A stretch of 64,000 nucleotides of DNA from Roseimarinus sediminis (GCF_050433125.1 NZ_JBNPXV010000001.1:62001-126000), one strand, 5' to 3'. Shown: positions 17,022 through 26,893, counted from the stretch's first letter. Made by a program: numbers and translations. The notes: generated by a model not told the origin, from the letters alone.

Positions 17022-19543
17022 AGAAAATAAATTTATTAATAATAGTTCTGTTTACTGCCATAAATTGTATGGCACAAACGACGCTCGACTTTTATCCTTC
17101 GATGTTCGATAACCTTGCAACTTCGAAACTGTCAACCAATATTTTGGCCGATAAAGCAGGATTGCCCGAAATGCTTTTTGGCTTTAACGGAAGTAGTTCG
17201 TGTGCAGCCTCAGGCATGGAAGAATTTCTATTTACTTATCAAACCTTGTATACTGGCAACATAGGAACACCAACCATACCAACACCCGATGCAATATTCA
17301 ATTCAGTAGGTGAAAAACCCACAGATGTTATACCACTTGGTGCGCTCTATTTCAATTATAACTATATCGATGAAAATGCATTTAATAATGGGCTAATCCA
17401 AATTATCAACTCCCAGTTTTTCGATGGACCCAACAGTGGTAATCCTTACAATCAATCGGTTTGCGTGGCACTAGGAACTTTATATCCCGACACGCTAACT
17501 CAACTGGTTACCTTTAAAGCTGAGCCATTAAGAGGCAACCTAAGCAACAATGTTTCATCTGCTCAAATCAATTTTGCCGATGGTGCAGGATATAGAACCT
17601 ATACAGCAAATACACAATATGCTATTGACTACAGTACCGATGGCGATTACACCATCACCCTGAAGCTAAACCTTACCGGAGGTGGTTCGGTTTATGCCAA
17701 AAGTTTAATTCATGTATCGGCTTCTGCTCCACTTAAATCGGTAGCCATTGGCGGTTTTCCATCCGATTATCCCTGCAATAACGGTATCGTTCCGGCATAT
17801 AACAATACTATTTCGATCACGCGCACCGGCTCAATGAACGATGGTTTGGTAAAGATTTGGTATGGAAATAATCCTAATGGAACACCTAAAACCCAATTAA
17901 CCAAGCCGGTTGTAATTGTCGACGGTTTTGACCCTATTCCGCTTGAAAGCGTGGATCGCTCAGCCGAAGAAATTTATTTTGAAACTAACTTCAATTCATC
18001 CTATCGTGACATCAATAAATATAGCTATTGTGAAGAAGTTTACAAAGAAAACAGGGTCTCCATTACAGAAGGGCTAATCGATCGCTTAAAAAACCTGGGC
18101 TACGATATTTGCATTGTTGATTTTGAATGGGGAGGTAATGACATTATGGAGAATGTTGAAACACTAAAACAAGCAATTGGTCAAATAAATACGAGATTAT
18201 CGAATAATGGATCTAGTGAAAAGTTGATTGTTATGGGGCCTTCAATGGGAGCTTTAATTTCACGAATTGCACTTTCTGAAATGAGCAACCACAATACCCG
18301 GATTTACATTTCATTCGACGGGCCACAGCAAGGCGCTTATATCCCAATGCCATTACAAGAACTATACGGTTATATGTTTAGTGTTATAAATAAAACCATC
18401 ACATTTTCAGAAGCGGTATTTGCATTATTAAATATGCCCATGAAAACTTTTTCAGCATTGCTCTTCCAGGTAACCTTAAATGGTGTTGTACGCGAATACT
18501 CTCCACTTGACTGTCCGGCAGCAAAGCAAATGTTAATGTACCATTACCTTGGGACTTCAAATAACCAACCATATGCACCACATAGCGATCATTCTACGCT
18601 TTACAATAGTATTGAAGGTGTTTATCCATCCAATTGCATGAATATTGCAATATCTTGTGGCGATGGCCATGGCAATAGTCAACTTGGTTTCCCATCAGCA
18701 GGCGCCGATTATTTAGGTTATTCTACCAGTTCAAAAATTAAAACAGATATTGAATTTAAAGAATTACCAACTTCGGGTAGTCTGTCACCTTTTATGAAAC
18801 TTAATGTATGGCAAAATGCTTTGTTTGGAATAAGACTTAATTACATCAACAAAGAATATAAATCGTTTACAACTTCAAGTTCAAAATCGTACGAACACTT
18901 GCCCGGAGGAAACTTTAATGGGAATTATATGCTAGGATCACTGCTTGATAAATTGAGCACGGGTTTCGACTATGACAAATATGAATGTTTTATGCCATTA
19001 TCAACTGCATTCGACTTATCAAGTAGTGTATCAAATAATATTTTTTCAGAGTTTAATATTCCTACGGGAAGGAATTTTACAAAGAACATTTACCCTTCAA
19101 AATCGCCATTCGATATGCTTTATGTATGCAATGAAAACAGATATCATGTTTTACGGGGACCTAATCCTAATGCCGATGATAACACGCTAAATTCTTCAAT
19201 ACCCGGGCTTACTCAAGACATGACTGATTTTGTTGTTTTCCTTGTTGAGAATTCAGAAAATATTGAAGATGCAACGCAAAGCGAAGTTTATAATATATAC
19301 GACATTTACCAGAACAGTGGTATCCAATACTGTTCACAACCATTCAATGCTGATTTACTTGAAAACGGTACAGTGAAAAAAAGTTACAACTCATCATCTG
19401 TTAATATCTCAAACGTAACAATTAGCGGAAGTGACAAAGACATTGAGGTTTATAGTACACAAAGTATCACTATAGGGTATAATACTACAATTGAAAATGG
19501 TGCAACTTTCAAAGCAGACTATGCCAACTGTCCAGCTGAATGA
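17018..19543 (+). CDS. secreted alpha/beta-hydrolase (lipase-like) protein
   Basis: An 841-aa exported protein with the signal peptide MKKINLLIIVLFTAINCMAQ. The central part (about residues 300-480) looks like an alpha/beta hydrolase: KPVVIVDGFDP near the start of the fold, a nucleophile elbow GPSMGA near residue 410 and FDGPQQGA with a possible acid residue about 30 residues later. The N-terminal 250 residues resemble beta-sandwich adhesion modules. The C-terminus (NVTISGSDKDIEVYST ... GATFKADYANC) resembles the short conserved end of many Bacteroidota secreted proteins. Substrate unknown. It overlaps the preceding lipoprotein gene by 4 bp, and both are notably AT-rich compared with holB downstream. 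Confidence 0.7.
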   Translation: MKKINLLIIVLFTAINCMAQTTLDFYPSMFDNLATSKLSTNILADKAGLPEMLFGFNGSSSCAASGMEEFLFTYQTLYTGNIGTPTIPTPDAIFNSVGEKPTDVIPLGALYFNYNYIDENAFNNGLIQIINSQFFDGPNSGNPYNQSVCVALGTLYPDTLTQLVTFKAEPLRGNLSNNVSSAQINFADGAGYRTYTANTQYAIDYSTDGDYTITLKLNLTGGGSVYAKSLIHVSASAPLKSVAIGGFPSDYPCNNGIVPAYNNTISITRTGSMNDGLVKIWYGNNPNGTPKTQLTKPVVIVDGFDPIPLESVDRSAEEIYFETNFNSSYRDINKYSYCEEVYKENRVSITEGLIDRLKNLGYDICIVDFEWGGNDIMENVETLKQAIGQINTRLSNNGSSEKLIVMGPSMGALISRIALSEMSNHNTRIYISFDGPQQGAYIPMPLQELYGYMFSVINKTITFSEAVFALLNMPMKTFSALLFQVTLNGVVREYSPLDCPAAKQMLMYHYLGTSNNQPYAPHSDHSTLYNSIEGVYPSNCMNIAISCGDGHGNSQLGFPSAGADYLGYSTSSKIKTDIEFKELPTSGSLSPFMKLNVWQNALFGIRLNYINKEYKSFTTSSSKSYEHLPGGNFNGNYMLGSLLDKLSTGFDYDKYECFMPLSTAFDLSSSVSNNIFSEFNIPTGRNFTKNIYPSKSPFDMLYVCNENRYHVLRGPNPNADDNTLNSSIPGLTQDMTDFVVFLVENSENIEDATQSEVYNIYDIYQNSGIQYCSQPFNADLLENGTVKKSYNSSSVNISNVTISGSDKDIEVYSTQSITIGYNTTIENGATFKADYANCPAE

Positions 19544-19557
19544 TTTTATAAGTTACC

Positions 19558-19590
19558 TACCCCCGAAAGGGTTTTGATCCCTGTTGGGGC
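19558..19590 (+). terminator. hairpin downstream of the lipase-like gene
   Basis: CCCCGAAAGGG and CCCTGTTGGGG pair around TTTTGAT with one mismatch and one G-T pair. No T-run follows, so termination is only a guess. It lies 15 bp after the stop at 19543. Confidence 0.4.
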
Positions 19591-19670
19591 TACATTAAAA
19601 AACCATCTTTCCCATTTTCTCATCTAATAAACCTGGCAGTTTTTCACCTTTTTTTTTCATCTTTGCATTC

Positions 19671-20795
19671 ATGCAATTCAACGATGTTATTGGGCAGGAT
19701 GCCATTAAAAAGCGGCTGATTGAAGGGGTTCACGAAAACCGGGTGAGCCATGCACAGTTATTTGCCGGCACCGAAGGAGTGGGCAAAATAGCCATGGCCA
19801 TTGCCTATGCACAGTTTTTGAATTGCAAAAACCGGAGTGAAAGCGATGCCTGCGGTCTTTGCCCCTCGTGTAAAAAATACAACAAACTCATCCACCCCGA
19901 CCTGCATTTTGTGTTTCCGGTGGTGAAAACACCAAAACTCAAAGAACCGGTTAGCGACCACTTTATCGACAAATGGCGGGAGCTGGTGCTGAAAAGCCCT
20001 TATTTCAACCTGAATAACTGGTACAAGGCCATCGATGTTGAAAATGCACAGGGAAACATTTACGTGCACGAAAGCAGTGAGATCATCCGCAAACTGAACC
20101 TGAAAACCTTCGAAGCCGAGTACAAGGTGATGATCATCTGGATGGCCGAACGCATGAACAGGCAGTGTGCCAACAAACTCCTGAAGATGATTGAAGAGCC
20201 GCCGCCAAAAACACTCTTCATCCTGATAAGTGAAAACGAAGAACAGCTGCTGACCACCATCCGTTCGCGTACCCAGCTGATCAAATTTCCTCGTATCGAT
20301 AATGAGTCCATGAGCCGGGCACTGTCCACCTTACCCGAAGCGGCCGGCAAAAACATACAGGGACTGGTACACCAGGCCAACGGGAATTTCATCACCGCTC
20401 TTAACCTGATCTCGCCCAACGAGGAAAAAGCCTTTTTCTTCGCGCAGTTTACCAATATTATGCGCATCAGCTACAAGCGTGACTGGATGCCCCTGTTCGA
20501 ATGGGTTGACAGCATTGCTTCCATTGGGCGCGAACGCCAGAAAAGCTTTCTGCTTTATGCCATGAAAATGCTGCGCGAAAATTTCGTTCTCAACCTGAAA
20601 CGTCCCGAAATTGTGTACCTGAACGATGAAGAAATGGGCTTTTCTGAACGATTCAGCCCCTTTATCAACGAACGCAACATCCTTCATTTTTCCGAAGAAT
20701 TTGAAAAGGCCTTTCGCGACATCGCCCAAAATGGCAATCCCCGCATCATCTTTCTCGATTTGTCACTAAAAATTGTGAAGATGATCAGGGCCTGA
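19671..20795 (+). CDS. holB: DNA polymerase III delta-prime subunit (clamp loader)
   Basis: A 374-aa AAA+ clamp-loader subunit. The N-terminus MQFNDVIGQDAIKKRL and AQLFAGTEGVGK are typical of the DnaX/HolB family. The P-loop is followed by Ile instead of Ser/Thr, as expected for delta-prime, which does not hydrolyse ATP. Cysteines in CGLCPSCKKY (about residues 62-71) form the family's zinc site. The LLKMIEEPPPKTLFILI block and SRT in place of the sensor SRC are visible. It is followed by ricT, gldH and trmB on the same strand, although 171 bp and a candidate promoter separate it from ricT. Confidence 0.9.
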   Translation: MQFNDVIGQDAIKKRLIEGVHENRVSHAQLFAGTEGVGKIAMAIAYAQFLNCKNRSESDACGLCPSCKKYNKLIHPDLHFVFPVVKTPKLKEPVSDHFIDKWRELVLKSPYFNLNNWYKAIDVENAQGNIYVHESSEIIRKLNLKTFEAEYKVMIIWMAERMNRQCANKLLKMIEEPPPKTLFILISENEEQLLTTIRSRTQLIKFPRIDNESMSRALSTLPEAAGKNIQGLVHQANGNFITALNLISPNEEKAFFFAQFTNIMRISYKRDWMPLFEWVDSIASIGRERQKSFLLYAMKMLRENFVLNLKRPEIVYLNDEEMGFSERFSPFINERNILHFSEEFEKAFRDIAQNGNPRIIFLDLSLKIVKMIRA

Positions 20796-20896
20796 GTTGC
20801 TTTCCTGCTTTCAAATACTTCATTCAAAGTCCTTCGGCACTAAAGCATATTCTTTCTATTTTAAATCGCTTCCCTTTTTACAATCAGTTAATTCCT

Positions 20897-20904
20897 TATT
20901 TTTG
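20897..20904 (+). promoter_or_regulatory. -7 promoter box for ricT-gldH-trmB
   Basis: TATTTTTG is a full match to TAnnTTTG, 63 bp upstream of the ricT-like ATG. No clear -33 box. Confidence 0.4.
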
Positions 20905-20966
20905 TTTGCAGAAATAAAACCAAAGATATTCCTCCTCGCTTGCGAAGAGGCACATAAGCTTACTAT

Positions 20967-22223
20967 ATGACAACAGGCAATCCAATTTTCAGGGGCTGCT
21001 CAACCAGCAAAAACGGCGGATCGTGTGCCAAGCTCGACACCTACAACTGGCTGAACGATGTGGCCAACACGGCCAATCCCGAAGAACTGGTTGAAATAAG
21101 GTTCAAAAATACCCGAAAAGACTATTATAGAAATGTTAATCAGCTGAGTCTCGCTGTTGGCGAATTGGTCGCTGTAGAGGGAAACCCGGGACACGACATT
21201 GGCATGGTTTCGCTCACCGGCGACCTGGTGCTGAAACAAATGAAACGACACAAGGTGACCATGGTGAATGGTGAACTCCGAAAAATATACCGGAAAGCCA
21301 AACCGGCCGACGTCGAGAAATGGGAAGCAGCCATGCAGCGCGAACACGAAACCATGATCAAAACGCGGCAGATTGCTGCCGACCTGAAACTGAACATGAA
21401 AATTGGCGATGTAGAATACCAGGGCGATGGCACCAAGGCCATTTTCTACTACATAGCCGACGAGCGGGTCGATTTCAGGCAGCTCATCAAGGTACTGGCC
21501 GAAACCTTTCGCATACGCATCGAGATGAAACAGATCGGAGCCCGACAGGAAGCGGGTCGTATTGGCGGCATCGGGCCCTGTGGACGTGAATTGTGCTGCA
21601 GCTCGTGGATGTCGAATTTTAGTTCGGTCACCACCGTGGCAGCCCGTTATCAGGAGATTTCGATGAACCCGCAAAAACTGGCCGGCCAGTGCAGTAAACT
21701 CAAGTGCTGCCTCAATTACGAAGTGGATGTTTATCTCGACGAACTGAAATACTTCCCGCCCAAAGAAAAACTACACACCGAAGAAGGGGAATATGTGTAC
21801 ATCAAAACCGATGTGTTCAAACGTATTTACTGGTACACCCTCAACAACCATGCTCCTAGCGGTCAGATCGGTGTTCCTGTCGATCGCGTAAAGGAAATCA
21901 TCGTAATGAACAGCAAGGGCAAAAAACCCGAAAAACTGATGGACGTACTGCTGAGCGCGGGCAAGGAAGCCGACCACAACTACCACAATGTAGTTGGCCA
22001 GGACAGTCTTACCCGCTTTGATAAGCCCAAAGAAGACGGGCGAAAAAAGCGCCGAAAAATAAAACGCCGACCACAGGGAGAAGCTGAAAAAGTTCAAACA
22101 GGCGAAAGAAAACAGGTCCAGCGAAATGCACAGGACAGAAACAACAATTCGAACCGCAAACCCCGAAGCAACAGAAACAACCGCCGGCGGGGTCCAAAAC
22201 CTGAAAACAGTCAGAATAATTAA
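20967..22223 (+). CDS. PSP1-domain regulatory factor, RicT/YaaT-like
   Basis: A 418-aa cytoplasmic protein with the PSP1 C-terminal domain family fold (about residues 35-250). The cysteine-rich segment CGRELCCSSW ... CSKLKCC (about residues 208-250) is the conserved block of RicT/YaaT proteins, which in Bacillus bind an iron-sulfur cluster and act with other Ric proteins on RNA processing. The last 70 residues are a very basic tail rich in Arg, Lys and Asn, which suggests nucleic acid contact. The start is the first ATG. Only 3 bp separate it from gldH. Confidence 0.85.
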   Translation: MTTGNPIFRGCSTSKNGGSCAKLDTYNWLNDVANTANPEELVEIRFKNTRKDYYRNVNQLSLAVGELVAVEGNPGHDIGMVSLTGDLVLKQMKRHKVTMVNGELRKIYRKAKPADVEKWEAAMQREHETMIKTRQIAADLKLNMKIGDVEYQGDGTKAIFYYIADERVDFRQLIKVLAETFRIRIEMKQIGARQEAGRIGGIGPCGRELCCSSWMSNFSSVTTVAARYQEISMNPQKLAGQCSKLKCCLNYEVDVYLDELKYFPPKEKLHTEEGEYVYIKTDVFKRIYWYTLNNHAPSGQIGVPVDRVKEIIVMNSKGKKPEKLMDVLLSAGKEADHNYHNVVGQDSLTRFDKPKEDGRKKRRKIKRRPQGEAEKVQTGERKQVQRNAQDRNNNSNRKPRSNRNNRRRGPKPENSQNN

Positions 22224-22226
22224 GAC

Positions 22227-22688
22227 ATGAAAAACTTTGCAAGTCTATTGATTATCTTCACTTTGCTGTTGTTTGCCTGCGATGCCAACCGGGTATACGA
22301 AGATTATTACACAAGCGCTTCCGACGGATGGCACAAGGATTCAACAGCTGATTTCACCTTCGAAATCAGCGACACTACGAGCCTTTACAATCTGTATGTC
22401 AACACCAGGAACCTCGAAAACTACGGATACAGTAATCTGTGGCTTTTCACCAGCATTACAGCCCCCGACGGCTCGGTGCTGGCCGACACCGTCGAATTTC
22501 AGCTAGCGCTGCCCAACGGCAAGTGGACCGGCAAAGGCACCAGCGGAGTGTATCACAATCAGAACACTTACCGGCAGGCAGTCTACTTCCCCATGTCGGG
22601 TACTTACACCTTTTCAATCAGACAGGGAATGCGCGAAACCAGGCTCGATGGCTTAAGAAATGTTGGAATAAGTGTTGAAAAAGAATAA
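22227..22688 (+). CDS. gldH: gliding motility lipoprotein GldH
   Basis: A 153-aa lipoprotein with a signal ending LLFACD (Cys18). The remainder, with YEDYYTSASDGWHKDSTADF, YNLYVNTRNLENYGYSNLWLF and LPNGKWTGKGTSGVY, matches GldH, a lipoprotein needed for gliding in Flavobacterium and retained in non-gliding Bacteroidota. It sits between ricT and trmB, which I recognise as a usual neighbourhood in Bacteroidales. The start of trmB follows within 3 bp. Confidence 0.9.
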   Translation: MKNFASLLIIFTLLLFACDANRVYEDYYTSASDGWHKDSTADFTFEISDTTSLYNLYVNTRNLENYGYSNLWLFTSITAPDGSVLADTVEFQLALPNGKWTGKGTSGVYHNQNTYRQAVYFPMSGTYTFSIRQGMRETRLDGLRNVGISVEKE

Positions 22689-22690
22689 AA

Positions 22691-23434
22691 GTGGGAAAGA
22701 ATAAGCTTTCGAAATTTGCCGACATGGAACGTTTCAGCAATGTGCTGCAGGTAACGTTTCACCAACTGCAACAAAACGATCATGCGTTGAAAGGAAACTG
22801 GAAGCGCGACTTTTTTAAAAACGAAGGGCCCATTGTACTCGAACTGGGCTGTGGAAAGGGTGAATACACCACCGGACTGGCACAACTGGCACCCGAAAAA
22901 AACTACCTGGGGATCGACATCAAAGGAGCCCGCATGTGGAAGGGAGCCAAATATGCCATCGACCACGGGCTGGACAATGTAGGTTTTATACGCACGCACA
23001 TCGAGATGATTGCTCAGTTTTTTGCACCCGGCGAAGTAAGCGAAATCTGGCTCACCTTTCCCGATCCGCAAATGAAGAAAACCCGGAAACGGCTCACGTC
23101 CACCCGTTTCATTGCCCTTTACCGTCAGTTTTTGAAACCCGGCGGCATTGTCCACCTCAAAACCGACAGCAACTTTCAATACCGCTACACCCTCGAAATG
23201 GCCAAAGCCAACGGTTTTGAAATTGTTGGCAATAACAACAACATTTACGCCGACGATCAGCACGAACCGGTGCTTGACATCAAAACCTACTACGAAAAAC
23301 AATGGATTGCACGTGGCTTAAACATCAAATACATTAGCTTTGTACCTCACCAGCAGGAACTAATTGAACCCGACGTGGACATTGAGCCCGACAGCTACCG
23401 CAGTTTTGGGCGCGGCGCCATTACGGTCGACTAA
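22691..23434 (+). CDS. trmB: tRNA (guanine-N7-)-methyltransferase
   Basis: Methylates G46 of tRNA with SAM. The 247-aa protein shows the SAM site LELGCGKGEYT at about residues 54-64, GIDIKGARMW, and the TrmB signature WLTFPDPQMKKTRKRL near residue 120-135. It starts at GTG 22691, 3 bp after gldH; no ATG in frame is available before a conserved region, so GTG is preferred. It is the last gene of the ricT-gldH-trmB group. Confidence 0.94.
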   Translation: MGKNKLSKFADMERFSNVLQVTFHQLQQNDHALKGNWKRDFFKNEGPIVLELGCGKGEYTTGLAQLAPEKNYLGIDIKGARMWKGAKYAIDHGLDNVGFIRTHIEMIAQFFAPGEVSEIWLTFPDPQMKKTRKRLTSTRFIALYRQFLKPGGIVHLKTDSNFQYRYTLEMAKANGFEIVGNNNNIYADDQHEPVLDIKTYYEKQWIARGLNIKYISFVPHQQELIEPDVDIEPDSYRSFGRGAITVD

Positions 23435-23596
23435 GAACACGAGCAACTAATGTCGTCAGACAACTTACATTGCGCTCCTGCGAAAACGAATATTCATTCA
23501 GGCTAAGCATACTCCCTTTTTGGAACAATCGCCGGAACCCTGGTAAAAGAAGAATTAAATAGAAATGTGAAGCCTGATCGATCCCAACAGCCCCTA

Positions 23597-23633
23597 CAAA
23601 AAAAGCCTCTGAATTATAAATCCAGAGGCTTTC
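23597..23633 (-). terminator. terminator of the tRNA-Gly/Leu/Gly operon
   Basis: On the minus strand AAGCCTCTG pairs with CAGAGGCTT around an 11-nt loop and is followed by seven T. It lies 6 bp beyond the last tRNA-Gly. Confidence 0.85.
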
Positions 23634-23638
23634 ATTAG

Positions 23639-23711
<73 letters not shown>

Positions 23712-23730
23712 AATTATTTTTCAATACTAT

Positions 23731-23807
23731 AAGAACCCGCGACCCCATCCGTCAGCTGACGGATCGTGCTCTTCCTCCCGATAGCTATCGGGATGAGCTA
23801 TTCTCGC
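23731..23807 (-). pseudogene. tRNA-Gly relic 1 with two palindromes in its arms
   Basis: The minus strand starts GCGAGAATAGCTCA like the intact tRNA-Gly genes. The D-loop GTT is then replaced by TCCCGATAGCTATCGGGA (23776-23793). GG-A-AGAGCACGA follows, the inner anticodon arm is replaced by the palindrome at 23747-23764 (ATCCGTCAGCTGACGGAT), then come GGGGTCGCGGGTTC and a truncated end without the T-arm 3' half or acceptor strand. It cannot function as a tRNA. Confidence 0.85.
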
Positions 23808-23823
23808 ATTCAATTTTAATTAG

Positions 23824-23908
23824 TACCCGGAGCGGGACTTGAACCCGCACAGCCATAATAGCCATTGGATTTTAAGTCCAACGTGTCTACCAATTCCACC
23901 ATCCGGGC
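23824..23908 (-). tRNA. tRNA-Leu (TAA)
   Basis: An 85-nt class II cloverleaf. The acceptor is GCCCGGA/TCCGGGT, the anticodon loop CTTAAAA gives TAA, a long variable arm follows (TGGCTATTATGGCTG region), and the T loop is TTCAAGT. It lies in the same operon as the two tRNA-Gly genes. Confidence 0.96.
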
Positions 23909-23950
23909 GACCCTGCAAAAAGAATCCCATTAAGATGAATTCCTGCTTAG

Positions 23951-24023
<73 letters not shown>

Positions 24024-24043
24024 ATTTATTTTTCAATATTATA

Positions 24044-24122
24044 AGAACCTTCGCGACCCCCATCCGTCGGCTGACGGATCGTGCTCTACCTCCCGATAGC
24101 TATCGGGATGAGCTATTCTCGC
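24044..24122 (-). pseudogene. tRNA-Gly relic 2 with two palindromes in its arms
   Basis: Near copy of relic 1: GCGAGAATAGCTCA, then TCCCGATAGCTATCGGGA (24091-24108), GGTAGAGCACGA, the palindrome ATCCGTCGGCTGACGGAT with one mismatch (24062-24079), then GGGGGTCGCG and truncation. The D stem here keeps GGTAGAGC intact, closer to the true gene than relic 1. Confidence 0.85.
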
Positions 24123-24188
24123 ATTCAATTTTTTAATGAACTTCGCTTTATTTGCACTGTTGCCTTCAACGTGGTGCTTTAGCGGATG

Positions 24189-24219
24189 CAAATATATGTC
24201 TTATTTTTTTTTCTCCAAA
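24189..24219 (-). promoter_or_regulatory. promoter of the tRNA-Gly/Leu/Gly operon
   Basis: On the minus strand TTTG (24216-24219) is followed after exactly 19 nt by TATATTTG (24189-24196), a full match to the Bacteroidota -33/-7 promoter. It lies about 70 bp upstream of relic 2, so relic 2 would be transcribed first. Confidence 0.7.
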
Positions 24220-24268
24220 AAAAAGATGCTACTCATGGGCCGATTTTTCATAATAAAGACCAGCACTG

Positions 24269-26893
24269 CTATTTCAGACCCGCAATCCGCTTTATTTCAT
24301 TGAGTTTATTCAAAGCATCAATCGGAGTCAGATTATTGATATCGAGATGGACGATTTCATCACGAATCTGTTTCAGCACCGGATCGTCGAGCTGAAAAAA
24401 GCTGAGCTGCATCCCTTCCCGCTCAGTACCAATCGTATCGAGTGGTTTCGACAGCGATTCTTTTCGGTGGGTATCCTCAAGCTGTTTCAATATCTCTTCG
24501 GACCTTTTTACAAGACTTTTGGGCATCCCGGCCATGCGGGCCACATGAATCCCAAAACTATGGTTACTGCCTCCCCTGATGAGCTTACGCAGAAAAATAA
24601 CCTTGTTGTCGATCTCTTTAACCGTCACATTGTAGTTTTTCACGCGGCCAAAAGCATGTTCCATTTCATTGAGTTCGTGATAATGCGTGGCAAAAAGTGT
24701 TTTTGCCCTGGCTTTCGGATGTTCGTGAATGTATTCAACAATCGACCAGGCAATGGATATCCCGTCGTAGGTGCTGGTACCCCGGCCCAATTCGTCGAGT
24801 AAAATCAGACTGCGGTCGGAGAGGTTGTTCAGGATACTGGCCGCTTCATTCATTTCGACCATGAAGGTTGATTCGCCTAGCGAAATGTTGTCGGATGCAC
24901 CCACCCTGGTGAAAATCTTATCGACATAACCAATCTGCGCACTTTGAGCAGGCACAAAACAGCCAATCTGTGCCATTAGTACTATCAGGGCAGTTTGACG
25001 CAGCAGGGCCGACTTACCCGACATGTTGGGCCCGGTAATGATAATGATCTGCTGTTCGTCGCGGTTTAGCCTTACATTGTTCGAGATATAGTTCTCGCCA
25101 ATGGGCATCTGGCGTTCAATGACCGGATGGCGGCCTTCCCTGATGTCGATCACTTCGCTTTCGTCGACCTCCGGCCGGTGGTAATCGAACTCCGACGATA
25201 CGGTGGCAAAGGACAACAAGCAGTCGATTTGCGACAAAATATTTGCATTGAGCTGAATGGCCTGAATGTATTCACTTAAGGCATTCACCAGTTCGTTGTA
25301 AAGCCTGGTTTCGAGCTGAAGGATTTTTTCTTCGGCTCCCATGATTTTGGCTTCATACTCCTTCAGTTCCTCGGTGATGTAACGTTCGGCACTAACCAGT
25401 GTTTGCTTTCTGATCCATTCAGGAGGAACTTTGTCCCTGTGTGTGTTACGCACTTCAATGTAGTAGCCGAAAACGTTGTTGAAACTGATTTTCAGTGACG
25501 AAATTCCGGTGCGCTGAATTTCACGTGCCTGCATTTTTACCAAAAAATCCTTCCCCGAGCGTTTGATGGTACGCAGCTCGTCCAATTCGGCATTCACTCC
25601 TTCGGCAATCGTATTTCCCTTGTTAATTTGCGCAGGCGGATCGGGATATATTTCCTTTTCGATTCGCTCAGCTATCGACTGGCAGGGATTCAACTGTTCG
25701 GCATACTTTTCAAGCGTTTTATTTTCCGAAGCAGCACAAAGCGCCTTAATGGGACGAATGGCCTGCAAGGCAATCTTCAACTGAACCACCTCGCGCGGGT
25801 TAATGCGCTGAACAGCCACTTTTGAAATGATCCGCTCGAGATCGCCCAGCTCGCGCACCTGCATTGCAATCTGTTCTTTTAGCTCTGTTTCGTTAATCAG
25901 CACCTCAACGGCATCGAGGCGGTTATTTACCGACTGTACATTTTTTAAGGGAAAAGACACCCACCGCCGCAGCATCCTCGCACCCATGGGCGTTAAGGTG
26001 CGGTCGAGTACTCCAATCAGGGTCTTTCCGCCCTCGTTGATGGGATTGATCAGTTCAAGATTCCGAATGGTAAAACGGTCGAGCCACACAAAACGATCTT
26101 CCTCGATGCGTGCCAGGTTCGAAATGTGCTTGATATGGTGATGCTGGGTTATATCGAGGTAATGAAGGATGGCTCCCGCAGCCATTACCCCGTATTCGAA
26201 GCGCTGCACGCCAAAGCCCTTCAGCGATTTCACCTCAAAGTGGCGCAGCAGGCGGTCGTTGGCGGCATCGGCAGTGTAAACCCAGTCGTCGAGTGTAAAA
26301 GTATAATACTTGTGCCCGAAGTACTCGCTAAAAGCTGCATCTTTCCCTCGTTGAAAAAGCACTTCCTTTGGCTGAAACGAATTGAGCAGTTTATCGACAT
26401 ATTCGTAGGTCCCTTCGGCGCATAAAAACTCTCCGGTTGAAATATCGAGAAAGGCCACACCGGCCATCTTACGGTCGAAATGAACCGATGCCAGAAAATT
26501 GTTTTCGCGGTGATTCAGGATGTTATCATTAATTGAAACCCCCGGAGTAACCAGCTCGGTAATTCCCCGCTTGACAATCTTTTTGGTCATTTTAGGGTCT
26601 TCGAGCTGCTCGCACACCGCCACCCGTTGCCCTGCCCTCACCAGCTTTGGCAGATAGGTGTCGAGCGCATGATGCGGAAATCCGGCCAGTTCAACAAAAC
26701 TGGCCGAACCATTGGCCCTGCGAGTAAGTGTAATCCCTAATATCTCGGCTGCTTTGATGGCATCTTCACCAAAGGTCTCGTAAAAATCTCCTACCCTGAA
26801 TAACAATACGGCATCGGGATGCTGGTCCTTGATGGCATAATATTGTTTCATTAGCGGGGTTTCTACATATCTTTTTCCTTGTGCGGCCGACAT
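24269..26893 (-). CDS. mutS: DNA mismatch repair protein MutS
   Basis: Recognises base mismatches and starts strand repair. The 874-aa protein has the mismatch-contacting Phe-x-Glu element in FRVGDFYETFGEDA (about residues 33-46), the connector and lever domains, and the ATPase with Walker A GPNMSGKS near residue 620, SLGESTFMVEM, and Walker B ILLDELGRGTSTYDG. The length is typical of bacterial MutS1. It stands alone on the minus strand with a TATCTTTG box about 66 bp upstream. Confidence 0.97.
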   Translation of the reverse strand: MSAAQGKRYVETPLMKQYYAIKDQHPDAVLLFRVGDFYETFGEDAIKAAEILGITLTRRANGSASFVELAGFPHHALDTYLPKLVRAGQRVAVCEQLEDPKMTKKIVKRGITELVTPGVSINDNILNHRENNFLASVHFDRKMAGVAFLDISTGEFLCAEGTYEYVDKLLNSFQPKEVLFQRGKDAAFSEYFGHKYYTFTLDDWVYTADAANDRLLRHFEVKSLKGFGVQRFEYGVMAAGAILHYLDITQHHHIKHISNLARIEEDRFVWLDRFTIRNLELINPINEGGKTLIGVLDRTLTPMGARMLRRWVSFPLKNVQSVNNRLDAVEVLINETELKEQIAMQVRELGDLERIISKVAVQRINPREVVQLKIALQAIRPIKALCAASENKTLEKYAEQLNPCQSIAERIEKEIYPDPPAQINKGNTIAEGVNAELDELRTIKRSGKDFLVKMQAREIQRTGISSLKISFNNVFGYYIEVRNTHRDKVPPEWIRKQTLVSAERYITEELKEYEAKIMGAEEKILQLETRLYNELVNALSEYIQAIQLNANILSQIDCLLSFATVSSEFDYHRPEVDESEVIDIREGRHPVIERQMPIGENYISNNVRLNRDEQQIIIITGPNMSGKSALLRQTALIVLMAQIGCFVPAQSAQIGYVDKIFTRVGASDNISLGESTFMVEMNEAASILNNLSDRSLILLDELGRGTSTYDGISIAWSIVEYIHEHPKARAKTLFATHYHELNEMEHAFGRVKNYNVTVKEIDNKVIFLRKLIRGGSNHSFGIHVARMAGMPKSLVKRSEEILKQLEDTHRKESLSKPLDTIGTEREGMQLSFFQLDDPVLKQIRDEIVHLDINNLTPIDALNKLNEIKRIAGLK

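Noticed and set aside
23747..23793. Palindromes in tRNA relics as rho-independent terminators
   Set aside because: No T-run follows them, and they sit inside tRNA sequence at loop positions. The operon has a proper terminator at 23597-23633.
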